Part shown: piece after piece, positions 9,296 to 17,618 of the stretch
Layout of the letters: each line of letters opens with the position of its first letter
Position numbering within the stretch: the stretch's first letter is position 1
NCBI GenBank assembly: GCA_052387955.1
Contig: JBQTIQ010000058.1
Location: forward strand, 1 to 56,030
Reading direction: 5' to 3'
Length of the DNA: 56,030 nucleotides
DNA from: JBQTIQ01 sp052387955
GTDB taxonomy: Bacteria; Actinomycetota; Acidimicrobiia; Acidimicrobiales; JACDCH01
Notes under the pieces: generated by a model
Told to the model about the DNA's origin: nothing
Databases searched by the model: none
What the model saw: the letters and a program-made list of their open reading frames with translations, nothing else
Program-made: the position numbers and the translations under genes

Positions 9296-10234
9296 TCAGC
9301 CGCCGAGCACGGGCAGCACCGGCGTGCACTCCGGGACGACGGCAGTCGTTGGGTCGAGAGCGTTGCGGACGTGCCCGAGGGCAACCCGGCTGTAGGGGAG
9401 GGCCAGGTGCTCGGACAGGTCGAGCTCGCACCCGTCCTGGAGGGTGATGTTGTCCACGTCCGGCCCGGTGAGGAACTGGCTGGTGTAGGGCGTGACGACT
9501 TGGTCGTACCGGGTGGCGATGACCGTGTACGACACGCCGGGGACGGTGTCGGGGGCGGCGTTGAGCGACTCCATGAACGGTGAGCCGGACAGTTGCTGCT
9601 CGCAGGCGGCGCACAGCTGGCCGACCGTGGCGGTCGCTCCCGGGATCAGCGCGGCCAGTGCCGCGAGACCGTTGATGTCGGTCCCATGGTTCGAAGGGGC
9701 CAGCGCCACCAGCGAACGGACCTTGGCCGCCCCGCCCATCATCTTGAGGTACCAGTGCGGCATCGCCCCGCCGCCCTGTGAAAGCCCCACCAGGTCCACC
9801 TGTTCGGCGCCGGTGTTGGCCAGCACCACGTCGACGAAGTCAGCGAGCTGCTGCGCCGATCGCTCGATGGGCCCGATGCCATGAACCTGACCGGTTGGGT
9901 CGACGCCGCCGTAGTTGAACGCGAACACGCAATAGCCGTCGTTGGCGAGCACCGGCGACAAGGCGCGCCAGATCAGCGTCATGTTGGCGAACGTGCCGTG
10001 GACGAGTACGACCGGTCGCGGGTGGGCTACCGAGGGCCGGCACGAGTAGTCGTTCGAACCGGGCGGATCGCTCAGCGGCGAGAGCCCGGCAGCCAGCACC
10101 CCACCGGCGAGCGAGTGGACGACCTCGTGCCCGGCCGCAGGCTTGGCGGAGTCGGCCTCAGCCGGCCACACGGCCCACCCGGCCAGGACCACGACCGCGA
10201 CGATCGCCCCGACAACCCCCCGACTTCTGAACAT
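9296..10234 (-). CDS. secreted triacylglycerol lipase / alpha-beta hydrolase
   Basis: 312 residues from ATG at 10234. Residues 1-30 form a signal peptide: MFRSRG, then a long Val/Ala-rich core, then a cut near AEADSA. The mature part has the oxyanion-hole strand PVVLVHGTFAN, the nucleophile elbow VGLSQGGG with its serine, an Asp in the DQVVTPY region and a C-terminal His in ALGHVRNAL, as in class I.5/II actinobacterial lipases. Cys pairs (QLCAACEQQ, DGCELD, PECTPV) suggest disulfides in an exported enzyme. It is probably monocistronic: the gene upstream on the same strand, the LysR regulator, ends 122 bases before this start. The frame is open upstream to 10291, but that would place the signal sequence internally. 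Confidence 0.82.
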   Translation of the reverse strand: MFRSRGVVGAIVAVVVLAGWAVWPAEADSAKPAAGHEVVHSLAGGVLAAGLSPLSDPPGSNDYSCRPSVAHPRPVVLVHGTFANMTLIWRALSPVLANDGYCVFAFNYGGVDPTGQVHGIGPIERSAQQLADFVDVVLANTGAEQVDLVGLSQGGGAMPHWYLKMMGGAAKVRSLVALAPSNHGTDINGLAALAALIPGATATVGQLCAACEQQLSGSPFMESLNAAPDTVPGVSYTVIATRYDQVVTPYTSQFLTGPDVDNITLQDGCELDLSEHLALPYSRVALGHVRNALDPTTAVVPECTPVLPVLGG

Positions 10235-10355
10235 TTGGACGATCCGATCGGCGGGCGGAGGAGGTGCACGACACAAAGCTGCCGCGACCATCAGTCGCGG
10301 ACCCTCAGATCACGCCCGGTTACACACTCCGTCGGACAGTCCCCGTCCGGTCTGG

Positions 10356-11222
10356 TTACTTCGGGCAAGTGTCGATGAAGTGCAGAGCTGCCGGTGAGAG
10401 CTCTCCTGGACGGTGAGCCAGCACGATGCTGCGCCGCAGGATAGGGCGTGTGGGGCGCACGACAGCCCCGAGGGCGGCTGCGCCAGCGGCGAGAGACCGA
10501 GGCACGAAGGTGGTGCCGGCGCCGGCGATGACCAGCGGGACGAGCGCGTCACGTTGCGTTGTCTCGACCGCGATAGCGGCTTGAATGCTGGCATCGGTTA
10601 GAGCGGCATCGATCTGTGAGCGCAGAGATGTGCCTTCAGGTGTCAGCACCAGTGGGGTCTTGGCCAGGCTCGACAGTGAGAGACGCCTCCCGGCATGGCG
10701 CGAGCCGGGCGGGCAGACGGCCACGAGCTCCTGGTCGGTGAGAGGCTGTTCGACGAGGGTGGTGCCGCGGCTGCCGGCGACGGTGACGCCGAGTTCGGCG
10801 TGGCCTGATCGGACCTGGTCGGCGAGGTCGTCCGGGTCGGTAGCAGCAAGGAGATGCACCTCGACGGCAGGGTGGTCCCGACGGAAGCGGCCGACGATGG
10901 GGGCGAGGGGGTCGGCCGCGAGGCTCGGCAAGGACACGATCTCGATGCGCCCGGCAACGAGCCCACTGACCGCGGCAACGGCGGCGGCCGCGATCTGCAC
11001 GTCGCGTAGGGCTTGACGAGCGGGGCCGACAAGGGCCTCGCCGGCTGGGGTAGCGACCGCCCCGGTTCGGGCACGGACCACCAGCTGGGTGCCGAGCTCG
11101 GCCTCGAGCTCGCGTACGGCGAGCGAGATGGCGGGCTGGGCGACATGCACTGCACGGGCGGCCGCGGTGAAGCCCCCGTGGTCGATCACCGCCAGGAACA
11201 AGCCGAGCCGTCGGAGATCCAT
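10356..11222 (-). CDS. LysR family transcriptional regulator
   Basis: 288 residues. The N-terminal winged HTH is clear (LGLFLAVIDHGGFTAAAR, then HVAQPAISLAVRELEAELG), followed by the linker helix and a two-lobed effector domain from about residue 90. The gene is divergent from a rhodanese/persulfide dioxygenase/TauE set with a 184-base gap, the usual position for a LysR activator of that set. CysB-like and CbbR-like members respond to sulfur or carbon metabolites; the effector here is unknown. The ATG at 11222 is immediately preceded by an AT-rich palindrome, and a possible -10 (TAGGAT) ends six bases before it, so the mRNA may be leaderless and autoregulated. Confidence 0.88.
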   Translation of the reverse strand: MDLRRLGLFLAVIDHGGFTAAARAVHVAQPAISLAVRELEAELGTQLVVRARTGAVATPAGEALVGPARQALRDVQIAAAAVAAVSGLVAGRIEIVSLPSLAADPLAPIVGRFRRDHPAVEVHLLAATDPDDLADQVRSGHAELGVTVAGSRGTTLVEQPLTDQELVAVCPPGSRHAGRRLSLSSLAKTPLVLTPEGTSLRSQIDAALTDASIQAAIAVETTQRDALVPLVIAGAGTTFVPRSLAAGAAALGAVVRPTRPILRRSIVLAHRPGELSPAALHFIDTCPK

Positions 11223-11319
11223 AGGAATATCCTATTGTCTTGGCAAGGTATCGGTGCTGGACTGCTGATTCGTCTGGAAGCTAGAGATACCGCAATCTTA
11301 TGGTTATAGACCGATCTCT
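11221..11319. promoter_or_regulatory. divergent control region with palindromes between lysR and rhodanese gene
   Basis: An AT-rich island in an otherwise GC-rich region. It contains the palindrome ATAGGA-ATA-TCCTAT at 11221-11235, overlapping the lysR start codon, and a longer-range inverted pair AGAGAT (11283-11288) and ATCTCT (11314-11319) that flanks an AT-rich TTATGGTTATAG stretch resembling a promoter. Position and symmetry suggest LysR binding sites serving both directions. This has not been tested, and no precise T-N11-A site was assigned. Confidence 0.45.
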
Positions 11320-11406
11320 GTCTTGGACTTCTGGTGTGGGGCGGGCTTGCATGGGGGAAGCCACAGAGCGACATGCCCGATGTCTGGCGCGACCAGGGGG
11401 TTGCGA

Positions 11407-11997
11407 GTGCCTACGACGACGATCCCACAAGCTGCGATCGACTCGGCCACGTTGGCGGAGTGGTTGGTGGCCGGCACGAAGTGCCGGTTGGTCGACGTGC
11501 GTAGCCCGGCCGAGTACGAGGCTGCGCACATCCCTGGGTCCTTCAACGTTCCCCTCGAGGTACTGAGCGGCCGCGCTGGGGAACTGCAGCCACACATGAC
11601 CGTTCCGACGGTGTTGGTGTGCCGGTCGGGGCAGCGTGCCGGGCAGGCCGCTACGTTGCTGGCCGCGACCGGAGCCGAAGGGCACCGGGTGCTGACCGGC
11701 GGCATGCAGGCGTGGGACGACGGGGCCCGGCAGGTGAACCGGGGCCGTCAGCGCTGGGCGTTGGAACGCCAGATCCGCTTGGTGGCCGGCTTGTTGGTGC
11801 TCACCGGGATCATCGGGAGCCTGTTCGTGCCGGCGATGAAGTTCCTCGCCGGTTTCGTCGGCGCCGGGCTGACGTTCGCAGCGCTCTCCAACACCTGCAT
11901 GATGGGCGGCCTGCTGTCGCGGCTGCCCTACAACCGGGCTAAGTCCTGGGACGTCGAGAGCGGCATGGATGAGCTTCTGGCGTCGGCGAAGCCCTGA
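11407..11997 (+). CDS. rhodanese-domain protein with DUF2892 membrane tail
   Basis: 196 residues from GTG at 11407, chosen because AGGGGG lies just upstream and homology begins there. Residues 12-115 are a rhodanese domain (CRLVDVRSPAEYEAAHIPGS, active-site loop VCRSGQRAGQA with the sulfur-carrying Cys, then LTGGMQAWD). Residues 118-180 are a DUF2892 segment with two membrane helices (RWALERQIRLVAG, LTGIIGSLFV, LAGFVGAGLTFAAL), ending in a short cytoplasmic tail. This matches YgaP-type membrane rhodaneses, which move sulfane sulfur at the inner membrane. It is the first gene of a co-directional set with the CstB-like protein and TauE and is divergent from a LysR gene, so it probably belongs to sulfide or persulfide detoxification. 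Confidence 0.88.
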   Translation: MPTTTIPQAAIDSATLAEWLVAGTKCRLVDVRSPAEYEAAHIPGSFNVPLEVLSGRAGELQPHMTVPTVLVCRSGQRAGQAATLLAATGAEGHRVLTGGMQAWDDGARQVNRGRQRWALERQIRLVAGLLVLTGIIGSLFVPAMKFLAGFVGAGLTFAALSNTCMMGGLLSRLPYNRAKSWDVESGMDELLASAKP

Positions 11998-12148
11998 CGA
12001 CGACGCCCGCCAGCCGTAGGCGTGTGCTCGCTGAGAGCACCGCCCGAGATCCGTTCGAGCGCCCGTTGGGGCTCGATGTCGCCGGTACCGGTGATCGCCC
12101 TAGTGAATGTCGCCGTGGCGGATGCCGATCCGGAGTTGGAGCGACCTG

Positions 12149-13537
12149 ATGCGATTCGAGCAGTACTACCTGGAGTGCCTGTCGCAGGCTTCTTACGTGA
12201 TCGGCGACGAGACGACCGGTCTGGCCGCGGTGGTCGACCCGCGGCGGGACATCGGCGTGTACCTGGCCGACGCCGGGACTGCGGGCCTTCGGATCGTCTA
12301 TGTGATCGAGACCCACTTCCACGCTGATTTCCTGTCCGGGCACCTGGAGTTGGCGGCTGCCACTGGCGCCGAGATCGTGTTCGGGGACCGGGCTGACCCC
12401 GAGTTCCCGGCCCGGTTGGCCCCAGACGGTGAGCGGCTGGTGCTGGGCCAGGTGGTCCTGGAGGTGCGCCACACCCCGGGCCATACCCCCGAGTCGATGT
12501 CGATCGTGGTGTGGGAGCACGAAGACGACGAGACGCCTTACGGGGTGCTGACCGGGGACACGCTGTTCATCGGCGACGTCGGCCGCCCTGACCTGTTGTC
12601 GTCGAAAGGGGTGAGCGCGCACGAGCTGGCCGGCCAGCTGTACGAGTCGTTGCACACCAAGCTGTTGACCCTTCCCGATGCCACCCGGGTGTTCCCTGCC
12701 CATGGGGCGGGGTCGTCGTGCGGCAAGCAGCTGTCGACCGCCACGGTGTCGACGATCGGGGAGCAGCGCCGCACCAACTACGCGCTCCAGAGCCCCGACC
12801 GGGAAGGGTTCATCGCCGCGGTCACCGAGGGCCAGAACCAGGTGCCGGGCTACTTCGGTTTCGACGCCGGCCTGAACCGCACGCCCCACGAGCTTCTCGA
12901 CAGCGGCCCGCTCCCGGCGATGTCGATCGACGCGGCCGCCGACGTCGCCGGTGACGGTGTGGTGGTGCTCGATGTGCGCCCGCCGGCCACGTTCGCCGCC
13001 GCCCACCTGGCGGGATCGGTCAACATCGGCTTGGAGGGCCGCTTCGCCGAGTTCGCCGGCACGGTCATCGCGCCCGGTTCGGTGCTGGTGCTCGTGGCCG
13101 CCGACCGTGCGTCGGCAGCCGAAGCCCGTACCCGTCTCGCCCGGATCGGATACGACCAGGTCGAGGGTGCGGTGATCGGCCCCGAGGAAGGCTTCGTCGA
13201 TCGGCCCGACCTGGCCCAGCGGGCATCGAGGCTCACCGCCCGCGAACTGGCCGCAGCGGCGGCCGACCACGACGTGCAGGTCCTCGATGTGCGGAGCGCC
13301 GGTGAACGGTTGGCGGGCACCGTGCCCGACGCCGTCCACATCCCGATGGTCCAGCTACGGGAACGGTGCGGTCGGCTCGACCTGGCCAAGCCGGTCGTCG
13401 TGTACTGCGCCGGCGGGTACCGCTCGTCGATCGCGGCCAGCGTGCTGCGAGCCGAAGGTGCCCTGGACGTGTCCGACCTGCTCGGCGGTTTCGCGGCCTA
13501 CGACACCATGGCCACCGCCACCAGCGCCAGGGCCTGA
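12149..13537 (+). CDS. CstB-like persulfide dioxygenase-rhodanese fusion
   Basis: 462 residues from ATG at 12149. Residues 1-245 are a metallo-beta-lactamase-fold persulfide dioxygenase (ETHE1 type): metal motif THFHADFLSGH, HTPGHTPES, TGDTLFIGDVGRPDL and VFPAHGAGSSCG. Residues about 265-345 are a rhodanese-like domain with no Cys at the active-site loop (VLVLVAADRAS), that is, a pseudo-rhodanese. Residues about 360-455 are a second rhodanese with an active loop VVYCAGGYRSS. This MBL/pseudo-rhodanese/rhodanese order matches staphylococcal CstB, which converts persulfides to thiosulfate or sulfite. The next gene, eight bases on, is a TauE exporter that could remove the sulfite or thiosulfate produced. 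The gene lies 151 bases after the membrane rhodanese gene. Confidence 0.9.
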   Translation: MRFEQYYLECLSQASYVIGDETTGLAAVVDPRRDIGVYLADAGTAGLRIVYVIETHFHADFLSGHLELAAATGAEIVFGDRADPEFPARLAPDGERLVLGQVVLEVRHTPGHTPESMSIVVWEHEDDETPYGVLTGDTLFIGDVGRPDLLSSKGVSAHELAGQLYESLHTKLLTLPDATRVFPAHGAGSSCGKQLSTATVSTIGEQRRTNYALQSPDREGFIAAVTEGQNQVPGYFGFDAGLNRTPHELLDSGPLPAMSIDAAADVAGDGVVVLDVRPPATFAAAHLAGSVNIGLEGRFAEFAGTVIAPGSVLVLVAADRASAAEARTRLARIGYDQVEGAVIGPEEGFVDRPDLAQRASRLTARELAAAAADHDVQVLDVRSAGERLAGTVPDAVHIPMVQLRERCGRLDLAKPVVVYCAGGYRSSIAASVLRAEGALDVSDLLGGFAAYDTMATATSARA

Positions 13538-13544
13538 CCAAGAG

Positions 13545-14402
13545 ATGCGCGGGGTCATCGCCAGTCCCCTTGCCGTGTTGATCGGCCTGTCCATCGGTGC
13601 CCTTGGTGGGGGCGGCTCGATCCTGGCCATACCGGCGTTGGTCTACGGCGCCGGCGAGAGCGTCGGGACCGCCACCGGCACGAGCTTGGTCATAGTCGGT
13701 GCTTCCGCGCTGGTGGGGGTGGTCCCCCATTTGCGCAACGGCCGGGCCCGGGTCGGTGCCGGGGTCATGTTCGGGATTGCCGGCGTGGGCGGGAACGCCG
13801 TCGGCACCGTCCTGAACCGCCACACGGATCCTGACGTCCTGCTGTTGGCGTTCAGCGCGGTCATGGTCGCTGCCGGCATGGCAATGGTCCTACGAGACCG
13901 TCACGACACCGAAGCAGACGCCGTCGGTGTCGACGCCGACATGGTCGACGGCGGCCCTGGGCTCGGGGACAATGGCGGTGCGGTCGTGGTCCTTGCCCGG
14001 CCAGCGCCGGCCCGGGCACCGATGACGGTGGCCCGAGTGGCCCGGGTGGTCGCCGCCGGCAGCGCTGTCGGGTTGCTCACCGGGCTCTTCGGGGTCGGCG
14101 GCGGGTTCGTGATCGTGCCCGCCCTGGTCCTCACCTTGGGTTACGCGATGCCCGACGCGGTGGGCACGTCCTTGTTGGTCATCGCCATCAACTCGGCCAC
14201 CACGTTGACGTTGCGGTCCGGGCAGACCGAGGTCGACTGGGCGGTGACCGTGCCGTTCCTCATCGCTGCCGGTATCGGAGCCGCGTTCGGCGGCCTGGTC
14301 GCCGCCCGGGTGTCGACTGAACGGCTCACTCGGGGGTTCGTGGTCTTGCTGTTCGCCGTCGCCGGCTATACCGCCGTCCGCAGCATCGTGGCCCTGCTGT
14401 GA
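13545..14402 (+). CDS. TauE/SafE family sulfite exporter-like membrane protein
   Basis: 285 residues from ATG at 13545, eight bases after the CstB-like stop, so the two are co-transcribed. It consists of two homologous halves of about four helices each; each half has the Gly-rich repeat of the family (IGALGGGGSILAIPALVY in the first, GLFGVGGGFVIVPALVLTLG in the second), separated by a polar loop at residues about 120-160. The family exports small anionic sulfur compounds such as sulfite, sulfoacetate or thiosulfate. Next to a persulfide dioxygenase-rhodanese, export of sulfite or thiosulfate is the likely role. The substrate is inferred from context only. Confidence 0.88.
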   Translation: MRGVIASPLAVLIGLSIGALGGGGSILAIPALVYGAGESVGTATGTSLVIVGASALVGVVPHLRNGRARVGAGVMFGIAGVGGNAVGTVLNRHTDPDVLLLAFSAVMVAAGMAMVLRDRHDTEADAVGVDADMVDGGPGLGDNGGAVVVLARPAPARAPMTVARVARVVAAGSAVGLLTGLFGVGGGFVIVPALVLTLGYAMPDAVGTSLLVIAINSATTLTLRSGQTEVDWAVTVPFLIAAGIGAAFGGLVAARVSTERLTRGFVVLLFAVAGYTAVRSIVALL

Positions 14403-14483
14403 CCGGCCGTGGTGACCGGGGCGGTCCCGGCGGCTGGTGGTGGGGTTGACTACAGACCTGGCGTCACCACGAAGGGCCCCCCG

Positions 14484-16016
14484 ATGAGCGAACAAGCCGA
14501 CGTCGTGATCGTGGGGGCCGGCCACAACGGCCTGGTGGCGGCCTGCTACCTGGCCATGGGCGGGCGCCGAGTCCTGGTCCTGGAGGGCCAGGACCGCCCC
14601 GGGGGCGGGTCCCGTACCGAGGAGCGCATCCCCGGCTACCGGTTCGACACCCACTCGGTGGCCCACAACATCATCAACATGACGTCGATACCCGACGAGC
14701 TCGGGCTGGCCGCTGCCGGCCTCGAGTACCGGGAGATGGACCCGTTCTCCATCGCGGTGCACGAGGACGGCCGCCGGGTCCGGTTCTCCCGGTCCATCGA
14801 GGCCACGGTCGCTTCCATTGCCGAGTCCGACAAGGCCGAAGCGGCTGCCTACCAGCGGTTCATGGACCTCGCCCTGCCCATCGTGCACACGGTCCTGCCC
14901 GCCATCCGCGGTCGCGTGGGCGTCAAGGAGGTCCTCGGGCGGGTCCCCCAGGTCCTACGGGTCCTGCGGACCGGGCCCCTCGCCCGGGCCCGGGACGTGC
15001 TGTCGCCCTACGACAGCCTCCTACGCCGGTGGCTGCCCTCCGACCTCACCCGCGGCCCGGTCTCCGCGTTCGCCGCCCACGCCGCCGTCGGGCCCACCGT
15101 CCCCGGCGGGGCCCTGTACGCGTTCTGGCAAGCCGCCTATCACCTGTTCGGACAATGGCACGCCGTCGGCGGCGCTCAAGGCCTCACCGACGCCCTCGTC
15201 AACCGGGCCACCAGCCTGGGGGTCGAGGTCCGCTGCACCACCCCCGTGACCCGCATCGACGCCGCCGGCGGCCGGGCCCGGGCGGTAGAGACCGCCGGCG
15301 GTGAACGGATCCGCGCCCGGGCCGTCATGACCGCCATCAACCCCCAGACCGCCCTGTTCGAACTACTCGACCCGCCCCTGTCCGGGCCCGACGGCGACGA
15401 CCTCGCTTCGGCCCGCCGCGGGAACGTCGTGCAAGCCCTCGTCCACATCGCCGTCGACCGGCTCCCCGCTTACGCCGACGCCCGTCCCGGCGACCACAAC
15501 GGCCTACAGAGCTACGTCGACCGCCTCGGCGACCTCACCCAGGCCTGGACCGACGCCGAAGCCGGCCTGCTGCCCGACCCCCTGCCGCTCTACACGTTCA
15601 CCTCCTCCGCCCTCGACGACAGCCTGGCCCCACCCGGGCACCACACCGTCTATCTGGCCTGCCCCGCCGCGCCCTCCACAGCCCGCGCCGGCTGGGACAA
15701 CATCCGCGACGAGTTCGTCGAGCGCGCCATCGACACCGTCGAAGCCCGCGCCCCCGGCTTCCGCACCACCATCCAGGGCATCGCCCCCTGGACCCCCGAC
15801 CTCATGGAAGCCGACCAAGCCTGGCCCGGCGGGCACCCCATGCACCTCGACATCGCCCTCGACCAACTCGGCCCCTTCCGCCCCACCCGCCGCCTCGCCG
15901 GCCACTCCACCCCCATTCCCGGCCTCTTCATCACCGGAGCCGGTACCAATCCCGCCGGCGGCATCGCCGGAACCCCCGGCAAACTCGCCGCCCAAGCCCT
16001 CCTCGAACACCGCTGA
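14484..16016 (+). CDS. phytoene dehydrogenase-like FAD oxidoreductase (PYROXD2 type)
   Basis: 510 residues from ATG at 14484. The N-terminal Rossmann motif is VVIVGAGHNGLVAACYLA, followed by the FAD-contact segment QDRPGGGSRTEE and the RFDTHSVAH segment. The C-terminal FAD signature is LFITGAGTNPAGGIAGTPG. Overall length and layout match the CrtI/PYROXD2-like flavin amine oxidase superfamily. No other carotenoid genes (crtB, crtE, crtY) lie nearby, so carotenoid desaturation is not supported and the substrate is unknown. The gene follows tauE by 81 bases on the same strand. A GC-rich inverted repeat at about 16034-16086 (arms resembling CCGGGCCCGGTGC and GCACCACCGGGCCC) after the stop could act as a terminator. 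Confidence 0.82.
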   Translation: MSEQADVVIVGAGHNGLVAACYLAMGGRRVLVLEGQDRPGGGSRTEERIPGYRFDTHSVAHNIINMTSIPDELGLAAAGLEYREMDPFSIAVHEDGRRVRFSRSIEATVASIAESDKAEAAAYQRFMDLALPIVHTVLPAIRGRVGVKEVLGRVPQVLRVLRTGPLARARDVLSPYDSLLRRWLPSDLTRGPVSAFAAHAAVGPTVPGGALYAFWQAAYHLFGQWHAVGGAQGLTDALVNRATSLGVEVRCTTPVTRIDAAGGRARAVETAGGERIRARAVMTAINPQTALFELLDPPLSGPDGDDLASARRGNVVQALVHIAVDRLPAYADARPGDHNGLQSYVDRLGDLTQAWTDAEAGLLPDPLPLYTFTSSALDDSLAPPGHHTVYLACPAAPSTARAGWDNIRDEFVERAIDTVEARAPGFRTTIQGIAPWTPDLMEADQAWPGGHPMHLDIALDQLGPFRPTRRLAGHSTPIPGLFITGAGTNPAGGIAGTPGKLAAQALLEHR

Positions 16017-16204
16017 GGCGTCGCTACGGACGATGCCGGGCCCGGTGCACGGCCTCTGGAGACGTCTCCCCCGCACCACCGGGCCCCGCCGGTTCGTCCA
16101 GGTCGGTCTTCATGTCAGCTCGAAGCCGCGGGCCGGTACCTGATCTGCGCTCGGCTGGAACCCTTCGTCTCGCCGGGCTGAGAACCCGACGAAACGCTGC
16201 GATC

Positions 16205-16738
16205 TCAGAGCGGGCGCAGGTGCTCGATCGTGACGCGGTGCTGCTCGATCAACCGCTGGGCGATCAACGAGCGGTGGCAGGCCTCATGGTCGCGCTCGAC
16301 ACAGAACAGCGCTGCCGTCTCCTTGCTCGAGAGTGCCAAGACGATCGGCGTGAGGTCGGCGCGGTCGAGGATCTCGGTGGTGTAGCGGCGGGTGTACTCG
16401 GCAGCGAGCTCGCGGCGCGAGCGCTTGCCGACGCCGCGGCGGTCATCCTCGGCGTACTGGAGCTGGCGTAGCTCGGTGGTTGGGGCGAGCTCAGGGTGGT
16501 GCTCGTAGGCGATCCGGGCATGGGCGAGGGCCGCTTGCAGTCGGCGTGAGTTCGCCCAGGCGTACTCGGCGCCGCGGACAGCGCGGCGCTGGCGTACGTC
16601 GAACAGCAGACGGACGTTCGCGCTCCGCAGTTGTTGCAGGAAGGACTCGCCGTCGAAGCCATAGACGCCGATTGTCGCCATCCTGAGCACCGGAACCACC
16701 TGCCTGTCTCCCGCTTGTGCCGGGGCAACGCCGCTCAT
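16205..16738 (-). CDS. DUF488 family protein
   Basis: 177 residues. The DUF488 core runs from MATIGVYGFDGESF to the C-terminus, with LLFDVRQRRAV, YAWANSRRLQAAL and the conserved Cys/His segment CVERDHEACHRSLIAQ. The function of the family is unknown; the CxxxxxxxCHR segment resembles a metal or nucleic-acid binding site. The ATG at 16738 overlaps the PIN-gene stop as ATGA, which favours a coupled start; a second Met at 16681 matches the usual start of the family and cannot be excluded. DUF488 as third gene of an AbrB/PIN unit is unusual; it may be a passenger or a modifier of the toxin-antitoxin pair. Confidence 0.82.
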   Translation of the reverse strand: MSGVAPAQAGDRQVVPVLRMATIGVYGFDGESFLQQLRSANVRLLFDVRQRRAVRGAEYAWANSRRLQAALAHARIAYEHHPELAPTTELRQLQYAEDDRRGVGKRSRRELAAEYTRRYTTEILDRADLTPIVLALSSKETAALFCVERDHEACHRSLIAQRLIEQHRVTIEHLRPL

Positions 16739-17136
16739 GCCGGCGGTGGCTCGATCCGCTCGATCGTGTCGACTCGGTCGATGGACCGGTCGAAGGAGGC
16801 GATCTTGCCAACACCAGTGCTCTCGGCGCAGGCCACGAGGTAGGCCTCAGCGAAGTCCACGCGATCGGTCTCGTACACCTCGACTGCCCGCAACAGCAGC
16901 GCCGGATCGACGCAGACGACCGCATCGAAGGCGACCAACGAACGCATGGCCGGCGCGACTTCCTCCCGCGGGGCCTCGTAGAACGACTCCAGGACATACA
17001 CCGTCTCCGCCGCCACGAGATCGGTGAGCCACAGGTCCCGCTCGTGATCGAGGTAGGCGCTCGCCCGCGCTGCCATCTCCGGAGGGTCGCCCGTCAGGTG
17101 ACGGATCAAGACGTTCGTGTCGATGAAGGCGCTCAA
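16735..17136 (-). CDS. PIN-domain ribonuclease toxin (VapC-like)
   Basis: 133 residues from TTG at 17136. The start overlaps the antitoxin stop as TTGA and gives the typical N-terminus MSAFIDTNVLIRHLTGD. Acidic metal-binding residues expected of PIN nucleases are present: Asp6 in FIDTN, Glu in the LVAAETVYVLESFY region, and Asp in VDFAEAYLVACAES and IASFDRS. VapC toxins cleave tRNA or rRNA when released from the antitoxin. The gene lies between an AbrB-type antitoxin and DUF488, with four-base overlaps on both sides, indicating one tightly coupled operon. A longer frame from 17187 exists but would overlap the antitoxin by 55 bases. Confidence 0.88.
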   Translation of the reverse strand: MSAFIDTNVLIRHLTGDPPEMAARASAYLDHERDLWLTDLVAAETVYVLESFYEAPREEVAPAMRSLVAFDAVVCVDPALLLRAVEVYETDRVDFAEAYLVACAESTGVGKIASFDRSIDRVDTIERIEPPPA

Positions 17137-17381
17137 CGTCGCGCCGCTGCCCGCTCGGACCTCGTCCGGCGGATCACCTCGTCCCATACGACGTTGCGCT
17201 TCGCCGCGGGCACTCGGATCGTTCCCGCCAGCTCGAGGAAGTCCGGGGTACGAGCCAGAACAGCCCTGTTGCCCTCGACACGGAAGACGACCCCGTCTCC
17301 TGCCTTGATCCCGAGTGCGTCACGGACCGCCTTGGGCACCGTCACCTGCCCTTTCGATGTGACCTTCGCGGCAGCGTCCAC
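17133..17381 (-). CDS. AbrB/MazE-type swapped-hairpin antitoxin
   Basis: 82 residues from GTG at 17381, which is preceded six bases upstream by AAGGAG. The sequence AAKVTSKGQVTVPKAVRDAL is the classic SpoVT/AbrB DNA-binding hairpin, followed by GDGVVFRVEGNRAVLA. The C-terminal part (LELAGTIRVPAAKRNVVWDE) would bind and block the PIN toxin. An alternative ATG at 17423 would place the operator inside the gene; the Shine-Dalgarno and the inverted repeat just upstream both favour GTG. It is translationally coupled to the toxin through a TTGA overlap. Confidence 0.88.
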   Translation of the reverse strand: MDAAAKVTSKGQVTVPKAVRDALGIKAGDGVVFRVEGNRAVLARTPDFLELAGTIRVPAAKRNVVWDEVIRRTRSERAAARR

Positions 17382-17388
17382 GACCGAC

Positions 17389-17414
17389 TCCTTACTCTCG
17401 TGCTGAAGTAAGGA
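17389..17414. promoter_or_regulatory. inverted repeat, probable antitoxin operator
   Basis: A perfect eight-base inverted repeat, TCCTTACT ... AGTAAGGA, with a ten-base spacer. It begins eight bases upstream of the antitoxin GTG and overlaps its ribosome-binding site. Toxin-antitoxin operons of this kind are usually autorepressed by the AbrB-type antitoxin binding such repeats. Confidence 0.6.
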
Positions 17415-17618
17415 TAACGGCATCGTGCTGGTGCTGTCGTATCGAAGGTACACAACCACCGGGCACAGCCAGCCCGCCGGCGCCCCACGCCAGCTGCAGA
17501 GCGACGTCAAGCCCACGGACGAGAGCGCCCCTGCCGCCGGCTGTACGTCGGACGGCACGCAAGCTTCGCTTGTTCGCCCACCGCCGCTCGACCGGCCGGC
17601 GTTCCCCTGTGGCGATGA

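Noticed and set aside
14484..16016. carotenoid phytoene desaturase
   Set aside because: The fold matches, but no carotenoid genes are nearby, so I kept a general flavoprotein call.
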